Source: AV40 sp035568175
Lineage (GTDB): Bacteria; Verrucomicrobiota; Verrucomicrobiia; Chthoniobacterales; UBA10450
Length of the DNA: 64,000 nt
Assembly: GCA_035568175.1 (NCBI GenBank)
Contig: DATMON010000020.1
Coordinates: 62,001-126,000, forward strand
Direction: 5' to 3'
Positions 59,512-64,000 of the stretch are shown here, in pieces (the stretch's first letter is position 1; every line of letters begins with the position of its first letter). A program made the position numbers and the translations under genes. The notes under the pieces were generated by a model. It did not search any database. It was given only the letters and a program-made list of their open reading frames with translations, and had not been told where the DNA came from.

Positions 59512-61559
59512 GATTCGTAAAACTTCGTGCCGTCCCGCGCGTGCTTCTTCAAAATGTCGCACGGCTCGAATTTGTCGTCGCCCTGCGCCAACCGCCCCAT
59601 CTCTTCGACAGTCTTCTTCAAACCAAAGTGTTCCGCGAAACGCAACGGTCCGCCACGATGCGGGGCGAATCCCGTTCCGAGAATCATTCCGTAATCTGCA
59701 TCTTCGGGCGAATCGACGACTTTTTCTTCAATGCAACGCGCAGCTTCGTTTACCATCAGGAACATCAGGCGCTGGGCAAGATCGACGTCGCTTTTTGCCG
59801 CACCATTGCGTCGCCATTGCGCGAGCGACTCGTTAGGCAATTGTTCGCCGCCCTCGTATGTGTAGAAGCCGCCGCCACTCTTGCGACCAAGCAGCTTCGA
59901 CTCGCGCATGCGTTGCAAAATCTTCGGGGCGCGATCGCGACGGCCATACGCTTTCTCGAGCGTGGCCGCGATATCGACTGTGACGTCGATCCCGATCTCG
60001 TCGATCAAGCGCAACGGTCCCATCGGCATCCCCCATTTCATTAAGGCGTTGTCGATCTTCTCCGCTTCGACCCCGACTTCAAAGAGCTCGGCCGCGTCGA
60101 GCAAATACGGAAACAAAACGCGATTGACCAAAAAACCCGGACTGTCGCGCACCACCACGGGCAATTTTCCAATTTGCCGGACGAACGCGAGCGCATGCTC
60201 TTTGGTGTCGTCCGAAGTTTCCCTGGCAACGACCACTTCGACCAGCTTCATCCGGCTCACCGGATTGAAGAAATGCAAACCGATCACGCGGTCCGGCGAA
60301 ACAGTGCAATGGGCCAGCTCGCTCACTGGAAGCGCGGAAGTGTTCGTCGCGATGATCGTCTTCGAGCCCGCCTGCATTGACAACTCGCGGAAGATTTCCT
60401 TTTTGATGTCGATCTTTTCCGACGCGGCTTCGATCACGAACTGGACATCGCGCAACTCCATCGGAGCGGTCGAAGCAACAATACGGGCGCGACCTTGCTT
60501 CGCTCTTTCTTCCGCCATCAAGCCGCGCTTGACTGCGGCGGCGTAAGTTTTTTCGATGTTGGCCAGGCCGCGATCCAGTAGTTCCCGATTCACGTCCCGC
60601 AGAATCACGGTCACGCCGCGCGAGCTAAGCCACTGCGCGATGCCGGAGCCCATTACACCGGCGCCGATCACCGCCGCGTGCGCAACTTTTTCGAACTGCG
60701 TCTTCGAAGTTCCTTTTTTGTATTTCTCGGCCAGGAAAAAATTGCGGATCAAATTTTGGGTCGATTCGGTTTTACCAAGATCGACAATCGCATCGAGTTC
60801 GAGCTTGAGGGATTCGTCAATCGGATTGGCGCCGCCAGTCGTGATCACACCGAGCGCCCGCGCCCGCGCAGATTTCGGATCGGATGGAAAGGGCGTCTTT
60901 CCTTTCGACGTCGCAACTTCCGGAGCCGGACGCTTCCCTTTGTCGATCAAACGCCGCGCTGCCTCGAGTAGTTGCTCTCGTGATGCGATTTCATCGACCA
61001 AACCGATCTTCAATGACTCGCTCGCTGAATAAAGTTTCCCTTTCAGAATCACTTCCGCGGCGTTGTCTTCCCCAATCAAGCGCGGCAACCGCGTGCTTCC
61101 TCCCCAGGCCGGGATCAAGCCAAGCGTTGTCTCCGGCAATCCGATTCGTGTCGCCGGATCGTCCGAGGCGACGCGCCAGTCGCACGCAAGAGTGATTTCG
61201 TAGCCGCCGCCAGCGCACGCGCCGTGAATGGCAGCGACGCTCGGAATTTTCAAGGCCGCGATCCGATTGAAGACACGCTGGCCTTCGGCGATGAAATCGC
61301 GCAACTCGCCGCTTTGCGCTTGTTGGAGGAGCGTCTTCAAATCGGCGCCCGCGATGAAGATTGATTTCTTTGCCGATCTAATGATCAAGCCGCGCAACGA
61401 TTGATCGGCCTCGATCGCATCGACATGTTCGCTCAGCTCGGTCATGGTCGCGGTGTCGAAAATATTGGCCCCCGATTCGGGCCGATCGAACGTGAGCAGG
61501 CACACGCGGTCGGCGTCGATTTCACGCTGAATCAGGGAACGGGTGGCAACGGCTGGCAT
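59508..61559 (-). CDS. Bifunctional enoyl-CoA hydratase/3-hydroxyacyl-CoA dehydrogenase (FadB/FadJ-like)
   Basis: About 683 residues from the ATG encoding MPAVATRSLIQREIDADRVC. Crotonase part: IRSAKKSIFIAGADLKTLLQ, IHGACAGGGYEITLACDWRV, GLPETTLGLIPAWGGSTRLP. Dehydrogenase part: VIGAGVMGSGIAQWLSSRGV, NTSALPVSELAHCTVSPDRV, GLHFFNPVSRMKLVEVV, and a C-terminal repeat. Second and third steps of beta-oxidation. Shorter C-terminal than E. coli FadB (729). Confidence 0.94.
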   Translation of the reverse strand: MPAVATRSLIQREIDADRVCLLTFDRPESGANIFDTATMTELSEHVDAIEADQSLRGLIIRSAKKSIFIAGADLKTLLQQAQSGELRDFIAEGQRVFNRIAALKIPSVAAIHGACAGGGYEITLACDWRVASDDPATRIGLPETTLGLIPAWGGSTRLPRLIGEDNAAEVILKGKLYSASESLKIGLVDEIASREQLLEAARRLIDKGKRPAPEVATSKGKTPFPSDPKSARARALGVITTGGANPIDESLKLELDAIVDLGKTESTQNLIRNFFLAEKYKKGTSKTQFEKVAHAAVIGAGVMGSGIAQWLSSRGVTVILRDVNRELLDRGLANIEKTYAAAVKRGLMAEERAKQGRARIVASTAPMELRDVQFVIEAASEKIDIKKEIFRELSMQAGSKTIIATNTSALPVSELAHCTVSPDRVIGLHFFNPVSRMKLVEVVVARETSDDTKEHALAFVRQIGKLPVVVRDSPGFLVNRVLFPYLLDAAELFEVGVEAEKIDNALMKWGMPMGPLRLIDEIGIDVTVDIAATLEKAYGRRDRAPKILQRMRESKLLGRKSGGGFYTYEGGEQLPNESLAQWRRNGAAKSDVDLAQRLMFLMVNEAARCIEEKVVDSPEDADYGMILGTGFAPHRGGPLRFAEHFGLKKTVEEMGRLAQGDDKFEPCDILKKHARDGTKFYES

Positions 61560-61663
61560 AACCAACACTTTGGAATCGTTTCAGCTAAATTCCAAGCGCG
61601 GAACGATTGCTCTTGGCCAGGCGCAATGTTACAACTCGGGCGGCGGCGGGAACGGAGGTTCTC

Positions 61664-63064
61664 ATGGTCGGCAAAATTCTTGTACCCGAAATCAAGAGCC
61701 TGATCGACGCGCGTAATTTCGCCGCGTTGCGCGAAATGTTTCGCGAATGGCCTCCGGCCGACGTCGCGGAAGTGATCCTCGACATGGACGAAGACGATCA
61801 GGTCATCGTCTTCCGAGTTCTGCCATCAGCGCTGGCAGCGGACGTGTTTGAATATCTCGACGTTGAAGCGCAGCAAAAATTGCTTCATGGCATGGCGCAC
61901 GAGCAGGTCGTCGGAATCCTGAATGAGATGTCGCCGGACGATCGGACCGCGCTCCTCGAAGAACTGCCGAGTGCGGCCGCGCGTCAGTTGATCAAACTGC
62001 TTACGCCGGAAGAACGGCAGGTCGCGCAATCGTTGCTCGGTTATCCGGAAGGCAGCGTCGGCCGATTGATGACGCCGGATTTCATCGCCATTGACGAAGA
62101 TTGGACCGTGCAAGACGTCCTCACCTACGTGCGAGAGAACGGTCACGACAGCGAGACTTTGAACATTATCTACGTCGTAGACGAACGCGGGAAACTCATC
62201 GACGATCTGCGCATTCGCGAATTTCTGCTGCGACCACTCGACGCGCGAGTGAGCGATTTTCGCGATCACACATTCACCGCCCTCAAAGTGAATGATTCCC
62301 AACAAGAAGCGCTTAATGTGTTTCGAAAATACGATCGCACTGCGCTGCCGGTGGTCGACTCTAACGGTGTGCTCGTTGGGATAGTGACGGTCGACGACAT
62401 GCTCGACGTCGCCGAACAGGAAGCAACGGAGGACATCCAAAAGCTCGGCGGTATGGAGGCTCTCGATGAGCCTTACAACACCATTTCAATGGCGCGGATG
62501 ATCAAGAAGCGCGCGGGTTGGCTGGTGCTGCTTTTTCTTTCTGAAATGTTCACCTCGAATGCGATGGCTCATTTTGAGGACGAGATCGCGAAAGCGGTCG
62601 TGCTCGCGTTGTTCGTGCCGCTGATGATTTCCAGCGGTGGCAATTCCGGCTCGCAAGCTACGACGCTCGTTATCCGCGCCATGGCCTTGGGCGAAGTGCG
62701 CTTGCGCGATTGGTGGCGGGTTGCGGGAAAAGAAATTACAGCCGGTGCGCTATTGGGCGGAATTCTGGGCGCGGTCGGCTTCTTCCGAATCATGGCTTGG
62801 CAAACGCTTTCCACCTGGTTTCCTCACGGTTTTTTTCAACACTACGATCACCCGGGGCTGCTTGGATCGACAATTTTCTTCGCGTTACTCGGCATTGTCA
62901 CCTGGGGAACCCTCATCGGGTCGATGTTACCCTTTCTGCTCAGACGTGTTGGCCTTGACCCCGCGACTTCTTCGGCCCCATTTGTCGCCACGCTTGTCGA
63001 TGTAACTGGGATATTTATTTATTTCAGCGTTGCCGCCATGATTCTGCACGGCGCCATGCTTTAA
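61664..63064 (+). CDS. mgtE: Magnesium transporter MgtE
   Basis: 466 residues from the ATG preceded by GGAGG at 61654-61658, rather than the upstream in-frame start. N domain of DADVAEV-type repeats (EWPPADVAEVILDMDEDDQV), two CBS domains (GSVGRLMTPDFIAIDEDWTV and DRTALPVVDSNGVLVGIVTV), then five membrane helices with MFTSNAMAHFEDEIAKAVVL and SSGGNSGSQATTLVIRAMAL. Channel gated by cytosolic Mg2+. Followed 13 bp later by the DUF47 gene. Confidence 0.95.
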   Translation: MVGKILVPEIKSLIDARNFAALREMFREWPPADVAEVILDMDEDDQVIVFRVLPSALAADVFEYLDVEAQQKLLHGMAHEQVVGILNEMSPDDRTALLEELPSAAARQLIKLLTPEERQVAQSLLGYPEGSVGRLMTPDFIAIDEDWTVQDVLTYVRENGHDSETLNIIYVVDERGKLIDDLRIREFLLRPLDARVSDFRDHTFTALKVNDSQQEALNVFRKYDRTALPVVDSNGVLVGIVTVDDMLDVAEQEATEDIQKLGGMEALDEPYNTISMARMIKKRAGWLVLLFLSEMFTSNAMAHFEDEIAKAVVLALFVPLMISSGGNSGSQATTLVIRAMALGEVRLRDWWRVAGKEITAGALLGGILGAVGFFRIMAWQTLSTWFPHGFFQHYDHPGLLGSTIFFALLGIVTWGTLIGSMLPFLLRRVGLDPATSSAPFVATLVDVTGIFIYFSVAAMILHGAML

Positions 63065-63077
63065 TTAGAAAAGTTCA

Positions 63078-63716
63078 ATGATCTCAATCGGCAGATTTCT
63101 CGGGCACGATCAAAAATTCTACGACCTGCTCGAGGCGAGCGCACAACAAGCCGACACCAGCGTTCATCATCTGGTCGATCTTCTGGCCAAGATCGACAAT
63201 AAGGATTCGTTCCGAGATCTGGGTGCATTCGCCGAAAGCCGGCGGGAAGACAAGCGCATCACTCAGGAGCTCACTGAAGAGCTGACCAAAACGTTTATTA
63301 CCCCACTGGAGCGCGAAGACATTCAGGCGCTCGCGGCTTCGCTCTACAAAATACCGAAGACGGTCGAGAAAATCGGCGAACGCATGGTGATTTGCCCGCA
63401 AGACTTGCCGATACCGAGTTTCGCGAAGCAGGTCCATCTCCTCGATCAAGCGGCCGAGGCGGTGCTCGCGATGGTGAAACAATTGCGCAAAGGAATGAAC
63501 GTTCGGACTGCGCGCGAGATGAACGCGAAGCTGCAAACTATCGAAGGAGAAGCCGACGAGCTTGAGCTGGAACTATTGCGCGATCTTTACCAGGGCAATT
63601 ACGATCCCAAACACATCATCTTTTTGCGCGACCTTTACGAATTGCTCGAAAAGGTGATCGACCGTTGCCGCGATGCCGGCAATGTCGTCCTGCAGATTGT
63701 CTTGAAGAATACCTAA
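63078..63716 (+). CDS. DUF47/PhoU-like regulator of phosphate transport
   Basis: 212 residues, all helical: GRFLGHDQKFYDLLEASAQQ, ITQELTEELTKTFITPLERE, DIQALAASLYKIPKTVEKIG, FLRDLYELLEKVIDRCRDAG. This is the DUF47 (PhoU-like) partner commonly encoded next to PiT transporters, and pit follows here after 33 bp. Confidence 0.92.
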   Translation: MISIGRFLGHDQKFYDLLEASAQQADTSVHHLVDLLAKIDNKDSFRDLGAFAESRREDKRITQELTEELTKTFITPLEREDIQALAASLYKIPKTVEKIGERMVICPQDLPIPSFAKQVHLLDQAAEAVLAMVKQLRKGMNVRTAREMNAKLQTIEGEADELELELLRDLYQGNYDPKHIIFLRDLYELLEKVIDRCRDAGNVVLQIVLKNT

Positions 63717-63738
63717 ACCGCCGCCCCGCGGACGCGGG

Positions 63739-63752
63739 GCAAGATCGACATG
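63739..63752 (+). repeat. GCAAGATCGACATG word overlapping a start codon
   Basis: The last bases ATG (63750-63752) are the pit start codon, so the word occupies the place of the Shine-Dalgarno. Confidence 0.8.
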
Positions 63753-64000
63753 TTGCTTTTTCTCATCGTCGTTCTTGCCGCCGTCATTTTCGAATACAGC
63801 AACGGTTTCCATGACGCGGCCAACGCAATCGCCACGGTCGTCTCGACCAAGGTTCTCACGCCGCGGCAAGCCATCGCGATGGCCGCGTTTTTCAATTTAA
63901 CTGGCGCACTGCTCGGCGGCGCGGTCGCTGCGACGGTCGGAAAAGGTTTGGTCGATACCGAAGTCGTCACGATGTGGACAGTGCTGGCGGCCGTGCTGGC
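63750..64000 (+). CDS. pit: Inorganic phosphate transporter, PiT family (3' end outside window)
   Basis: The first 83 residues are visible. MLLFLIVVLAAVIFEYSNGF then HDAANAIATVVSTKVLTPRQ: the FEYSNGFHDAANAIATVVSTK block is the PiT family signature, followed by a second helix FNLTGALLGGAVAATVGKGL. Low-affinity metal-phosphate symport across the inner membrane. Same operon as the DUF47 gene. Confidence 0.95.
   Translation, partial: MLLFLIVVLAAVIFEYSNGFHDAANAIATVVSTKVLTPRQAIAMAAFFNLTGALLGGAVAATVGKGLVDTEVVTMWTVLAAVL

Overview
The window looks like chromosomal DNA of a soil-type Verrucomicrobium (class Spartobacteria / Chthoniobacterales-like). The support is a member of the Verrucomicrobia/Planctomycetes-restricted Minf_1886 family (3175-3606), a DUF1844 gene, high-50s G+C by eye, and very repeat-rich intergenic DNA. 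It is a metabolic and housekeeping region with no prophage, integrase, IS transposase or CRISPR array. One tRNA-Arg(UCU) is present.

Layout. 1-7.7 kb: DUF1844, an M16 zinc peptidase lipoprotein, Minf_1886 protein, envelope proteins, an FmdB zinc ribbon and an L,D-transpeptidase. 7.8-13 kb: mfd, a SurA-like foldase and pdxA. 13-19.2 kb: two orphan ABC-2 permeases flanking a MacA/MacB-like efflux operon. 19.4-20.5 kb: DksA-like protein, L33 and S18. 20.7-26.6 kb: a frameshifted membrane gene, a RelE/ParE-like gene, then alr-tsaB and tsaE-thiL-CPBP protease-sppA. 27-29.8 kb: tRNA, small genes and a phospholipase D. 29.9-34.7 kb: methylcitrate cycle prpD-prpB-prpC and a fused CoA transferase. 35-42.5 kb: MFS transporter, a split IcmF-type B12 mutase, a FabG-like SDR and small genes. 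42.5-61.6 kb: acyl-CoA and lysine catabolism. 61.7-64 kb: mgtE, DUF47 and pit (cut by the window edge).

Metabolic reading. The 42-62 kb block joins lysine 6-aminotransferase, an ALDH7-type semialdehyde dehydrogenase, a glutaryl-CoA dehydrogenase-like enzyme, thiolase, acyl-CoA dehydrogenase and FadB with an unusual set: an ATP-citrate-lyase-like enzyme (SucC-like plus SucD::citrate-synthase fusion), a homoaconitase of the fungal LYS4 type, an isocitrate/homoisocitrate dehydrogenase and a second PrpD. These could be an alternative citrate segment, or a reversible 2-oxoadipate/homocitrate route tied to lysine.

Repeats and signals are the other main result. (i) An 11-bp word AAGATCGACAT (extended GCAAGATCGACATC) occurs 17 times exactly, in several reading frames and between genes: a candidate genome-wide DNA signal. 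(ii) REP-like elements of GTAG and GGAG types occur in many gaps, and one GGAG-type copy sits in frame inside tsaB. (iii) Seven-base tandem arrays lie directly against start codons, and one such array is now the linker of a fused B12-binding/GTPase protein.
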